Source of the DNA: Pseudomonadota bacterium
GTDB taxonomy: Bacteria > Pseudomonadota > Gammaproteobacteria > QQUJ01
Length of the DNA: 64,000 bases
Assembly: GCA_008501635.1 (NCBI GenBank)
Contig: QQUJ01000010.1
Span: 1 to 64,000, forward strand
Reading direction: 5' to 3'
Shown here: positions 56,466 through 63,252 of the stretch, piece by piece
How the letters are laid out: every line of letters begins with the position of its first letter
Numbering within the stretch: position 1 is the stretch's first letter
Notes under the pieces: model-generated
The model's input: the letters and a program-made list of their open reading frames with translations, nothing else
What the model was told of the DNA's origin: nothing
Databases searched by the model: none
Translations under genes and position numbers: made by a program

Positions 56466-57899
56466 TTGCACGACTCCCCCTGGTTGCTGGCGATCGATCA
56501 GGGCACCCAGGCCAGCCGTGCGTTGCTGCTCGATACCCGGGGCAGGGTGGTATTTCAGGCGCGCCGCCCGGTGGCGCTGCGCCGTCTGGACAACGTACGG
56601 GTCGAGCAGGATGCGGCGGAGCTGATCGGCACCGTCCTCGAAGTGGTAAGCGCGGCGCTCGCTCATGCCGCCGCGTCGCAGCGGGAGGTCGCAGCCGCGG
56701 GGCTGGCCACGCAGCGCTCGACCGTCGTGGCGTGGGACGCTGTCAGCGGCAGACCGCTCCACGCCGCGTTGAGTTGGCAGGATACGCGTGCGCATTCCCT
56801 GCTCCATGGCCTGCACGCCGAAGGGGATGCGATCGCTCTGCGCACCGGACTGCGCATCTCTCCCCATTACGGCGCCAGCAAGCTGCGCTGGCTGCTCGAC
56901 GAGGTGCCGGCCGTTCGCACCGCAGCCGCGGAGGGACGACTCTGTCTGGGACCGCTGGCCGCCTTTCTGCTCTTTCACCTGCTCGAAGGCCGACTCTTCT
57001 GTTGCGATGCGGTCAATGCCGCGCGCACCCTGCTCTGCGATCTCGATCGCCGCGATTGGGATACCGCGCTGCTCGCGCGCTTCGGATTGCAGCGGGAGTG
57101 GTTACCCGAGTGTCGGCCCGTCGTGGGCGACTACGGGCAGCTGTGCGACAGTGCCATTCCGCTGCGCGCCGTGACCGGCGACCAGAATGCCGCGCTTTGT
57201 GCCGCGGGTGAGCCGGCGCCACGCGAGGCGTTGGTCAATATCGGTACCGGGGCGTTTGTGGTCGCGCCGCTGGGAGAGCGCGCGCAACGTGCGCCACCGC
57301 TGCTCACCAGTCTCGTCTGGAGCAGCGCGCGCGATGTGCGTTATCTCCTGGAAGGCACAGTGAACGGCGCGGGCGCAGCGCTGAACTGGGCATCCGAGCG
57401 CTGGGATCTGCCTCCGCCGCAACAGGCACTGGCACCCTGGCCGGAGTGCGGCGCTGAGCAGCCGCTGTTTCTCAATACGGTAGGTGGGCTGGGATCGCCC
57501 TGGTGGCGGAGCGGCATCGATCCGCGCTGGCTGGGGGCAAGAGCTGAGGCATCGCCCGCGTGTCAAGCCGCCGCCGTGGCCGAAAGCATTCTGTTCCTCA
57601 TTCAAGCCAATCTGGATGCCATGTCTGCCGCCTCGGTCCCTGTCGATGGGCTGCGTGTCGGCGGCGGGCTCGCACAGCTGGACGGGCTTTGTCAGCGGTT
57701 GGCGGATCTCAGCGGCCTGCCGGTACGTCGCGCACAGGAGACCGAGGCGACAGCGCGTGGTATCGCCTGGCTGGCGGCGGGACGGCCGGTCCAGTGGGCG
57801 TCGCCGCGGGCGATGCACTTCGCGGCGCAACCGGCGCCGCAGTTGCACCAGCGATATACTCGGTTCTGTTGCGCCTTGCAGGAGTTGATCGCCCAGTGA
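56466..57899 (+). CDS. FGGY-family carbohydrate kinase, glycerol-kinase-like
   Basis: 477-residue sugar/polyol kinase. N-terminal ATPase-fold motif WLLAIDQGTQASRALLLDTRG (about 6-26), VAAAGLATQRSTVVAWD and LSWQDTRAHSL in the first lobe; GDQNAALCAAGE, NIGTGAFVVAPLGE and VDGLRVGGGLAQLDGL in the second. Similar to glycerol kinase but shorter (GlpK about 500), and the FGGY regulatory sites cannot be matched, so the substrate may differ. The start is TTG at 56466, 1 bp after the PAS-gene stop, with AGGGA upstream. It overlaps the phosphodiesterase gene by GTGA; together they suggest use of glycerol freed from glycerophosphodiesters. Confidence 0.85.
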   Translation: MHDSPWLLAIDQGTQASRALLLDTRGRVVFQARRPVALRRLDNVRVEQDAAELIGTVLEVVSAALAHAAASQREVAAAGLATQRSTVVAWDAVSGRPLHAALSWQDTRAHSLLHGLHAEGDAIALRTGLRISPHYGASKLRWLLDEVPAVRTAAAEGRLCLGPLAAFLLFHLLEGRLFCCDAVNAARTLLCDLDRRDWDTALLARFGLQREWLPECRPVVGDYGQLCDSAIPLRAVTGDQNAALCAAGEPAPREALVNIGTGAFVVAPLGERAQRAPPLLTSLVWSSARDVRYLLEGTVNGAGAALNWASERWDLPPPQQALAPWPECGAEQPLFLNTVGGLGSPWWRSGIDPRWLGARAEASPACQAAAVAESILFLIQANLDAMSAASVPVDGLRVGGGLAQLDGLCQRLADLSGLPVRRAQETEATARGIAWLAAGRPVQWASPRAMHFAAQPAPQLHQRYTRFCCALQELIAQ

Positions 57900-58648
57900 T
57901 TACCCAACCCCAGCTGGTCGCCCATCGCGGCGATCGCGCGCGCTTTCCCGAAAACACCTTGCCGGCGCTGGCGGGGGCGGTGGCCCTGGGCGCCCTGTAT
58001 GTCGAGTTCGATATCCAGCTCACCGCCGATGGCGTGCCGGTGTTGCTGCACGACCCGACCCTGGAGCGTACCGGCGGGTGCGCGGGGGATGTGCGCGAGA
58101 TGTCGAGTGCGATAGCACAGACCATGCAGGTCGGCGAGGCGCGGCGCTTTGGTGAACGCTATGCGCAGGTGACCGTCCCGGCCTTGACTGAGGTGGTGGA
58201 ACTGCTCAATCGATCGCCCGCGGTCACCGCGTTCGTCGAAATCAAGCGCCACAGCGTCGAACGCTTTGGGGTGGGGTCGGTGCTCAAAGCGGTGGCCGAG
58301 GCCCTGGCCGCGGCGCGCTTTCCCTGGGTGATCATTTCGTTTGTCGATGCGGTGGTGGCGACGGCCAAGGCCGATCTGGGTGCTCCGGTGGGATGGGTGC
58401 TGCGCCGGTACGATGCGCCGAGCCGTGAGGAGGCGCGGCGGTTGGCGCCGGAGTATCTCTTTGTCAGCGCCGAGGACATACCACCGGGTACCGACAAACT
58501 GTGGCCCGGCCCCTGGCGCTGGGTGGTCTACGATGTCAACGATGCCGCGTTGGCCCTGGCCTTCGCCGAGCGTGGTTGCGGACTGGTGGAAACCGACGAA
58601 CTGGGGGCCTTGATGCACCACCCTGCCCTGCAGCGCGCCGGCCGTTAA
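57896..58648 (+). CDS. ugpQ: Glycerophosphodiester phosphodiesterase
   Basis: 250-residue GDPD-family TIM barrel that hydrolyses glycerophosphodiesters to glycerol 3-phosphate and an alcohol. LVAHRGDRARFPENTLPAL provides the first catalytic His and Arg, YVEFDIQLTADGVPVLLHDPTLERT the Glu/Asp metal ligands and second His, and AFVEIKR the third acidic residue. No signal peptide, so cytoplasmic like UgpQ. It begins with GTG overlapping the kinase stop, with AGGAG 11 bp before, so the two are coupled. Confidence 0.9.
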   Translation: MITQPQLVAHRGDRARFPENTLPALAGAVALGALYVEFDIQLTADGVPVLLHDPTLERTGGCAGDVREMSSAIAQTMQVGEARRFGERYAQVTVPALTEVVELLNRSPAVTAFVEIKRHSVERFGVGSVLKAVAEALAAARFPWVIISFVDAVVATAKADLGAPVGWVLRRYDAPSREEARRLAPEYLFVSAEDIPPGTDKLWPGPWRWVVYDVNDAALALAFAERGCGLVETDELGALMHHPALQRAGR

Positions 58649-58734
58649 ACGCCGATCCGGTCACGTATCGCGCCGCGCGAACATCTACAATGGGTAGCAA
58701 ATCCATCGTTGCCGCGACGAGAAAACGATAATCC

Positions 58735-59517
58735 ATGCCCCCGAATGATTCCGCTGCCAGCCCGCGCGTGGCGCTTTACGCGACCTGTCTGGTCGACCTG
58801 TTCCGCCCCAGCGTCGGCTTCGCCAGCGCCAAATTGCTGGAACAGGCGGGCTGCCAGGTGGAAGTGCCCCCAGAACAGACCTGTTGCGGCCAACCCGCCT
58901 TCAACAGCGGCGACGCCAGGACCGCGCGTGATCTGGCGCGGCGGGTGATCGAACAGTGCGAAGGCTACGATTACGTGGTGCTGCCCTCCGGCTCCTGCGC
59001 GGCGATGATCCGCGTGCACTATCCGGAGCTCTTCGCCGATGATGCCAAATGGCGCGAGCGGGCCGCGCAGCTTGCTGCCAAAACCTACGAACTGGTCTCC
59101 TTTCTGGTCGATGTGCGCGGTGTGAAAACCGTAGCCAGTGGATTTACCGGCAAGCTGGCTTACCACGACTCCTGTTCGGGGCTCCGTGAGCTCGGCATCC
59201 GCGAACAGCCGCGCCGTCTGCTCGCGAGTATGAAGGGGCTGGCGCGCGTCGAACTCAGCGATCCCGAGGCGTGCTGCGGTTTTGGCGGCACCTTCTGCGT
59301 CAAATTCCCCGAAATCTCCACGACCATGGTGGCGGCCAAGGCGGGAGATGTGAAAGCGACCGGCGCCGATACGCTGGCTGCCGGCGATCTGGGCTGCCTG
59401 CTCAATATCGCCGGATGGCTGAAGCGCGGCGGCAGTCCGATCCGCTGCTTCCACGTCGCCGAGATTCTCGCCGGCATGACCGAGGGACCGGGCATCGGCG
59501 ACGGAGCGGAGCCATGA
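58735..59517 (+). CDS. lutA: Lactate utilisation protein LutA
   Basis: 260-residue CCG-domain protein of the LutA/YkgE/GlcF type. Two cysteine-rich CCG repeats: ATCLVDLFRPSVGF and EQTCCGQPAFNSG in the first half, HDSCSGLRELGI and EACCGFGGTFCVKFPEIS in the second, which bind iron-sulfur clusters. With LutB and LutC it forms the cytoplasmic iron-sulfur complex oxidising L-lactate to pyruvate. Its stop overlaps lutB (ATGA). No permease (lutP) or regulator lies next to it in this window. Confidence 0.93.
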   Translation: MPPNDSAASPRVALYATCLVDLFRPSVGFASAKLLEQAGCQVEVPPEQTCCGQPAFNSGDARTARDLARRVIEQCEGYDYVVLPSGSCAAMIRVHYPELFADDAKWRERAAQLAAKTYELVSFLVDVRGVKTVASGFTGKLAYHDSCSGLRELGIREQPRRLLASMKGLARVELSDPEACCGFGGTFCVKFPEISTTMVAAKAGDVKATGADTLAAGDLGCLLNIAGWLKRGGSPIRCFHVAEILAGMTEGPGIGDGAEP

Positions 59518-60938
59518 AGCCGATCACCCACCAGTTCGGCGCCAACGTGCGCAAGGCGCTGGGCGATGTGACGCTGCAGAAAGCGCTGGGTCGCGCCAAG
59601 CAAGGCTTCATCCTCAAGCGCAGCAAGGCGGTCGAGGCGCTGCCCGAGTTCGAGGCGATCCGCGCCACCGCCAAGGCGATCAAGGATCACACCCTGGCGC
59701 ATCTCGATCACTACCTGGAGAAGTTCGAGGCCCAGGTGGCGGCCAGCGGTGGTCAGGTGCACTGGGCGGAGACCCCGGCCGATCTGGCGCGTATCGTCAC
59801 CGAGATCGCGCGCACCAGCGGCGGACGCAAGGTGCTCAAGGGCAAGTCGATGATCGGCGAGGAGGCCGAGGTCAACGAGGCGCTGGCCGAGGCCGGTTTC
59901 GAGGCGATCGAGACCGATCTCGGCGAGTACATCATCCAGCTCGCCCACGAACCGCCCAGCCACATCATCGCGCCGGCCATCCACAAGACCCGCGAGCAGA
60001 TCGGCGATCTGTTCCGCAAGTCCCACCATGACTCGCGGCTGGGGCCGCAGCAGAACGAGGTGGCCGAACTGGTCACCGAGGCACGCCGCGTGCTGCGCGG
60101 CCATTTCGTCAGCGGTGACGTGGGGATCACCGGCGGCAACTTCCTGGTGGCCGAAACCGGCAGCGTGGTACTGGTGACCAACGAGGGCAACGGCGATCTC
60201 AGCGCGACGCTGCCGCGCGTGCACATCGTCACCGCCAGCATCGAAAAGGTGGTACCGACGCTGGAAGATGCCACCACGATGCTGCGCCTGCTGGGGCGCA
60301 GCGCCAGCGGTCAGGAGATGTCGGTCTACACCACGCTCTTCACCGGCCCGCGTCGCGCTGAAGATCCCGACGGGCCCAATGAGTTTCATGTGGTGCTGCT
60401 CGACAACGGGCGCTCCAAGATGCTCGGCACCGAGTTCCAGGAGATGCTGCGCTGTATCAAGTGCGGTGCCTGTCTCAACCACTGCCCGGTCTACGGCACC
60501 GTGGGCGGCCACGCCTACGGCTGGGTCTACCCCGGCCCCATGGGTTCGGTGCTGACGCCGTTGATGCTCGGGCTCAAGGAGACGCGCGATCTACCCAACG
60601 CCTCGACGCTGTGCGGGCGCTGCGAAGCGGTCTGCCCCATGAGCATCCCGCTGCCGCGTATGCTGCGCGCCCACCGCACCGAGCAACACCGCAAAGGGCT
60701 CGATGCGCAACGCCAGCGGTTTGCGTTGATGGCGTGGGGTTTCGTGGCGCGCCGGCCGCGGCTCTATCGGCTGCTGATGGGGTTCAATGCCAGCGTGCTG
60801 GCCAAAGCGGCCGGCCGGACGGGGCGGTTGTCGCGGCTACCCTTCGCCAAGGCGTGGACCTTCGATCGCGACCTTCCCGCCCCGCAGGGGCAGGGTTTTG
60901 TCTCTGCTTGGCACAAGCAACGCGGAGGTTCCCCATGA
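59514..60938 (+). CDS. lutB: Lactate utilisation iron-sulfur protein LutB
   Basis: 474-residue LutB/YkgF. An N-terminal LUD-fold region (about 60-290) contains LKGKSMIGEEAEVNEAL and GDVGITGGNFLVAETGSVVLVTNEGN. The ferredoxin-like part has CIKCGACLNHCPVY and CGRCEAVCPMSIP, two CxxCxxCxxxCP clusters of 4Fe-4S type, around 316-380. A C-terminal tail follows. The true start MKPITHQFGANVRKAL overlaps the lutA stop; the frame is open further upstream within lutA but that part is not coding. It overlaps lutC by four bases. Confidence 0.93.
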   Translation: MKPITHQFGANVRKALGDVTLQKALGRAKQGFILKRSKAVEALPEFEAIRATAKAIKDHTLAHLDHYLEKFEAQVAASGGQVHWAETPADLARIVTEIARTSGGRKVLKGKSMIGEEAEVNEALAEAGFEAIETDLGEYIIQLAHEPPSHIIAPAIHKTREQIGDLFRKSHHDSRLGPQQNEVAELVTEARRVLRGHFVSGDVGITGGNFLVAETGSVVLVTNEGNGDLSATLPRVHIVTASIEKVVPTLEDATTMLRLLGRSASGQEMSVYTTLFTGPRRAEDPDGPNEFHVVLLDNGRSKMLGTEFQEMLRCIKCGACLNHCPVYGTVGGHAYGWVYPGPMGSVLTPLMLGLKETRDLPNASTLCGRCEAVCPMSIPLPRMLRAHRTEQHRKGLDAQRQRFALMAWGFVARRPRLYRLLMGFNASVLAKAAGRTGRLSRLPFAKAWTFDRDLPAPQGQGFVSAWHKQRGGSP

Positions 60939-61552
60939 GCGATGCGCGCAGCGCCATCTTCAAGCGGCTGCGCCGCCCCTCCGTCGAGGGACTGCGCATG
61001 GCGCCGCCCACCCAACGGGCCCGTCCCCGGGTCGAGAAGCAGGGCGCGGGTCAGCGTTTCGTCGACAAGCTGAAGGCCGCCGCCGCGACCGTGACGCTGG
61101 TCGACCGCTGGTCGCAGGTGGGTGAAGCGGTGGCGCTCTACCTGCATGGCGCCGGGCGACCGTTGCGCCTGACCCGCACCGACGACCCGCAGTTGGACGC
61201 CGTCAGCTGGCCCGATGGTATGCAGGTAGAGCGGCCGCGCGGCAAAATGAATCCGGCAGTGGCCCTCTCGGTCGCCTTTGCCGGTGTCGTGGAGACCGGC
61301 AGTCTGGTGCTGCGCTCCGGGCCGGAGAATCCCACCACGCTCAATTTCCTCAGCGATTTCCATATCGTCGTGCTGCGCGCCGGGCGGCTGGTGCTGCATC
61401 TGGAGGACGTCTGGCCCAAGCTGCGCAAGGCGGGATTGGGGCGGACGGTCAATTTCATCACCGGCCCGTCGCGGACCGCCGACGTGGAGCAGACCATGCA
61501 GTTAGGTGCCCACGGCCCGCGCCGCCTGCATGTAATCATCGTCAAAGAGTAG
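60935..61552 (+). CDS. lutC: Lactate utilisation protein LutC
   Basis: 205-residue LUD-domain protein of the LutC/YkgG type, third member of the lactate-oxidation complex. The LUD signature is spread over VALSVAFAGVVETGSLVLRSG, NPTTLNFLSDFHIVVLRAGRLV and HGPRRLHVIIVKE at the end. The start MSDARSAIFKRLRRP has CGGAGG 8 bp before and overlaps lutB. After it comes a 206-bp gap with a small GGGGCCTC/GAGACCCC hairpin (61591-61610) that lacks a T run. Confidence 0.93.
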   Translation: MSDARSAIFKRLRRPSVEGLRMAPPTQRARPRVEKQGAGQRFVDKLKAAAATVTLVDRWSQVGEAVALYLHGAGRPLRLTRTDDPQLDAVSWPDGMQVERPRGKMNPAVALSVAFAGVVETGSLVLRSGPENPTTLNFLSDFHIVVLRAGRLVLHLEDVWPKLRKAGLGRTVNFITGPSRTADVEQTMQLGAHGPRRLHVIIVKE

Positions 61553-61652
61553 CCTTCCAGCGGCCGATCCTGCCGCCACGACCCGCCATCGGGGCCTCCT
61601 TCGAGACCCCCAAAAAATTCAACACCCCTGAAAGAAATACCCAACTGCTCCG

Positions 61653-61727
61653 GTCTGGTTTGTTGTCTGGTTTCCCAACCAAGGGAAGGGTAATAAGGCC
61701 AATCGCCTGATTGATCCCTGACAATCA
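61653..61727 (+). promoter_or_regulatory. Direct and inverted repeats upstream of the NPC-repeat operon
   Basis: GTCTGGTTT occurs twice 12 bp apart (61653-61661 and 61665-61673), about one helical turn, as in operator half-sites. Further on TGATTG (61708-61713) and CAATCA (61722-61727) form a perfect inverted repeat 31 bp before the start codon. No clear -35/-10 pair is visible. This is the only non-coding DNA in front of the NPC operon, so control signals should lie here. Confidence 0.4.
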
Positions 61728-61758
61728 AACTGTACTTCAGTAACCGGAGGAGTTCCCC

Positions 61759-62529
61759 ATGTTCCCGAGACTCAAACCTTCTGCGCAGGCGGTACGCGCT
61801 TCGCTATTTGCTGGTGTGGCCACGCTGGCGGTGGGCGGCGCGGCTGTTTTTGCGGCCTGCGGCGCGCGCAATCCCTGTGCGGGCAAAAACCCGTGCCAGG
61901 CGTGGAGCAAGAATCCCTGCGCCGCGAAAAACCCCAGTGCCGTAAAGAATCCTTGCGCTGCCAAGAATCCCTGTAGCGTCAAAGCGAGTCCTTGCGGCCC
62001 TTGTGGTGCGCGCAATCCCTGTGCGGCCAATCCCTGCGCCGCCCGGTTGAGCAGCGCCGCGCTGCGCAACCAGGTGGTGCGCCCCCAGGGAACCAAACTC
62101 TACACCAAGGGCAGCAGCAAGGATCTGGTCAAGGCGGGTGAGAAGCTGTGGAACGACAGCTCGCTCAGCACCAACGGTCTCTCCTGCAGCACCTGTCACA
62201 GCAACTACGGCAGCTTCGGTGCCACCTTCAACCACCCCTTCCCGCACAAGGTCAACATGGCCGACGCCTCGGGGATCAGCAAAATCGATCTCGATGAGAT
62301 GGTGCAGTTGTGCCTGGTGGTACCCATGAAAGGCACGCCGCTGGCGTGGAACTCCAGGGAGTTGGGCGCCCTGACCGCTTACACCGCCGAGGTGCAGAAG
62401 GGCTTCCGTAAGGTTGCGATGAACCCCTGTGCCGCCAAGAACCCCTGTGCGGGCAACCCGTGCGCCGCAAAAAATCCATGTGCCGCCAGGAACCCTTGTG
62501 CGGCGAAAAACCCCTGTCGTGCTTATTGA
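61759..62529 (+). CDS. Exported c-type cytochrome with flanking Asn-Pro-Cys repeats
   Basis: 256 residues with 19 cysteines. A signal peptide (hydrophobic 15-32) ends AVFAAC, so it is exported, perhaps as a lipoprotein although F replaces the usual Leu of the lipobox. Residues 34-95 hold about ten NPC-type units (period six, consensus NPCAAK; one unit reads NPSAVK). A cytochrome c domain follows (about 100-218) with haem motif CSTCH at 143-147 and a likely Met ligand in VVPMKGTPLAW (Met190); the region MVQLC...ELGALTAYTAEVQKGF is like small cytochromes of sulfur-oxidation enzymes. Residues 222-254 return to six NPC units. AGGAG precedes the ATG. It is the first gene of a four-gene cluster. 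The function is not known to me; metal or sulfur binding next to electron transfer is an inference. Confidence 0.85.
   Translation: MFPRLKPSAQAVRASLFAGVATLAVGGAAVFAACGARNPCAGKNPCQAWSKNPCAAKNPSAVKNPCAAKNPCSVKASPCGPCGARNPCAANPCAARLSSAALRNQVVRPQGTKLYTKGSSKDLVKAGEKLWNDSSLSTNGLSCSTCHSNYGSFGATFNHPFPHKVNMADASGISKIDLDEMVQLCLVVPMKGTPLAWNSRELGALTAYTAEVQKGFRKVAMNPCAAKNPCAGNPCAAKNPCAARNPCAAKNPCRAY
61858..62043 (+). repeat. N-terminal Asn-Pro-Cys coding repeat
   Basis: DNA for residues 34-95 of the cytochrome: repeats of an 18-base unit coding NPC plus three small or basic residues. Codons vary freely (AAT/AAC, TGT/TGC, GCC/GCG), so the protein pattern is better kept than the DNA. This points to selection rather than recent slippage. 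Confidence 0.8.
62422..62520 (+). repeat. C-terminal Asn-Pro-Cys coding repeat
   Basis: DNA for residues 222-254 of the cytochrome: six NPC units, more regular at the DNA level than the N-terminal block (CCTGTGC, CCGTGCGCC and similar variants). It ends two codons before the stop. Confidence 0.8.
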
Positions 62530-62547
62530 TCAGGGACCAGGCCGGAC

Positions 62548-62563
62548 CGGCACTTCGGTGCCG
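62548..62563 (+). other. UUCG-tetraloop hairpin between the two NPC genes
   Basis: CGGCAC, TTCG, GTGCCG: a perfect 6-bp stem closed by a C(UUCG)G tetraloop, one of the most stable RNA hairpins. It lies in the 61-bp gap between the cytochrome and the NPC peptide and has no T run. It is more likely an mRNA processing or stability element, or an attenuator setting the ratio of the two products, than a terminator. Confidence 0.6.
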
Positions 62564-62590
62564 ACCCTTGTTAAATCAGGAGGAACCACC

Positions 62591-62875
62591 ATGAAAAACC
62601 CCCGTGCCCGTAAACTGCTGATCGCCGGCGCCGCCGCCCTCGCCATGGGCGCCGCATTGCCGATGGCCGCGCAGGCCAATCCCTGTGCCGGGAAGAGCCC
62701 CTGTGGCGCACAGGCGATGACCCACACCTGCGGCGCCAAGAATCCGTGTGCCGCCGCCAATCCTTGCGTGGCCAATCCGTGTGCAGCGAAGAAAGTGATG
62801 CACACCTGCGGTGCCAAGAACCCGTGTGGGGCGGCCAATCCGTGTGCCGCCGCGAATCCCTGCAAGGCGCAGTAA
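62591..62875 (+). CDS. Small exported Cys-rich NPC-repeat peptide
   Basis: 94 residues. Signal peptide MKNPRARKLLIAGAAALAMG then AALPMAAQA, cut after residue 29 just before the first NPC. The mature 65 residues hold 10 cysteines (32, 38, 47, 53, 59, 64, 73, 79, 84, 91), all in NPC, SPC or HTC triplets; there are two HTCGAKNPC units 26 residues apart. Composition is Ala, Asn, Pro, Lys, Cys, with two His; acidic and, apart from one Val and two Met, larger hydrophobic residues are absent, so it cannot be a conventional globular protein. AGGAGG lies 7 bp upstream of the ATG. A periplasmic or surface metal/sulfur-binding or cross-linked peptide, or a substrate modified by the neighbouring SUMF1-like protein, are possible; none is shown. 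Confidence 0.85.
   Translation: MKNPRARKLLIAGAAALAMGAALPMAAQANPCAGKSPCGAQAMTHTCGAKNPCAAANPCVANPCAAKKVMHTCGAKNPCGAANPCAAANPCKAQ
62723..62872 (+). repeat. 78-bp tandem duplication inside the NPC peptide gene
   Basis: The segment starting CACACCTGCGGCGCCAAGAA at 62723 recurs at 62801 as CACACCTGCGGTGCCAAGAA. The spacing is 78 bp, equal to 26 codons. The copies have diverged mainly at third positions. Confidence 0.75.
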
Positions 62876-62881
62876 CTTGAG

Positions 62882-63247
62882 ATGATCCCGGGGCGCGCCA
62901 GTGTTCGCCTGCGGGGGCCAGGAGGGCCGATAGCCCTTCTGGCACTGCTGGGTGCGGGTGCCGCTTTCGGCCAAGCGCTACCAGAGCTTATTACCATTCC
63001 CGCGGGCCCCTTCGACACCGTTCCGGTCGGCCGTTACCCGCGGGGCGCCAGTCCCTTCGGGCTGTCGGGTGTGGCAGGACAGGTCTACGAATGGACCGCC
63101 ATGCCGGCGGGCCCGGGGCGGGCGCTGGTCAAGGGCGGTTCGTGGGACGATCGCGGCTGCGGGGTGTGCCGCCCGGCAGCCGGACACGGCCGGCCGGTCG
63201 CCTTGAAGCACGTCCTGATCGGCTTTCGCCTGGTGCGCGAGGAGTGA
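62882..63247 (+). CDS. Miniature exported SUMF1/FGE-like protein (internally shortened)
   Basis: 121 residues with a signal-peptide-like start (about 12-30). The mature part begins ELITIPAGPF, the usual opening of formylglycine-generating-enzyme (SUMF1/EgtB/PvdO) domains, but passes straight to DTVPVGRYPRGASPFGLSGV, AGQVYEWTA, LVKGGSWDDRGCGVCRPAAG and HVLIGFRLVREE, their C-terminal third. The middle of the fold, normally over 100 residues, is absent without any frameshift. Cys93 and Cys96 lie where family members carry catalytic or metal-binding residues, though here spaced CxxC. It may be a functional minimal form, a partner protein, or the product of an in-frame deletion. It lies 6 bp after the NPC peptide gene. 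Confidence 0.75.
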   Translation: MIPGRASVRLRGPGGPIALLALLGAGAAFGQALPELITIPAGPFDTVPVGRYPRGASPFGLSGVAGQVYEWTAMPAGPGRALVKGGSWDDRGCGVCRPAAGHGRPVALKHVLIGFRLVREE

Positions 63248-63252
63248 GTGAG

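Noticed and set aside
59160-60512. Long minus-strand frame opposite lutA-lutB
   Set aside because: Shadow of the lut genes, whose cysteine motifs and four-base overlaps establish the plus strand.
61591-61610. GGGGCCTC/GAGACCCC hairpin after lutC as a terminator
   Set aside because: Followed by an A run, not a T run, on the plus strand, so it does not fit an intrinsic terminator for lutABC.
61737-62247. Antisense Gln-Gly-Phe/Ala-rich repeat proteins opposite the NPC cytochrome
   Set aside because: They are the reverse-strand readings of the NPC repeat DNA. The plus strand has a ribosome site, a signal peptide and a CxxCH haem motif, so it is the coding strand.
61858-62872. CRISPR array suggested by the repeated DNA in the NPC genes
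   Set aside because: Units are 18 bp without spacers, vary at codon third positions and are in frame within two exported proteins; no cas genes are nearby.
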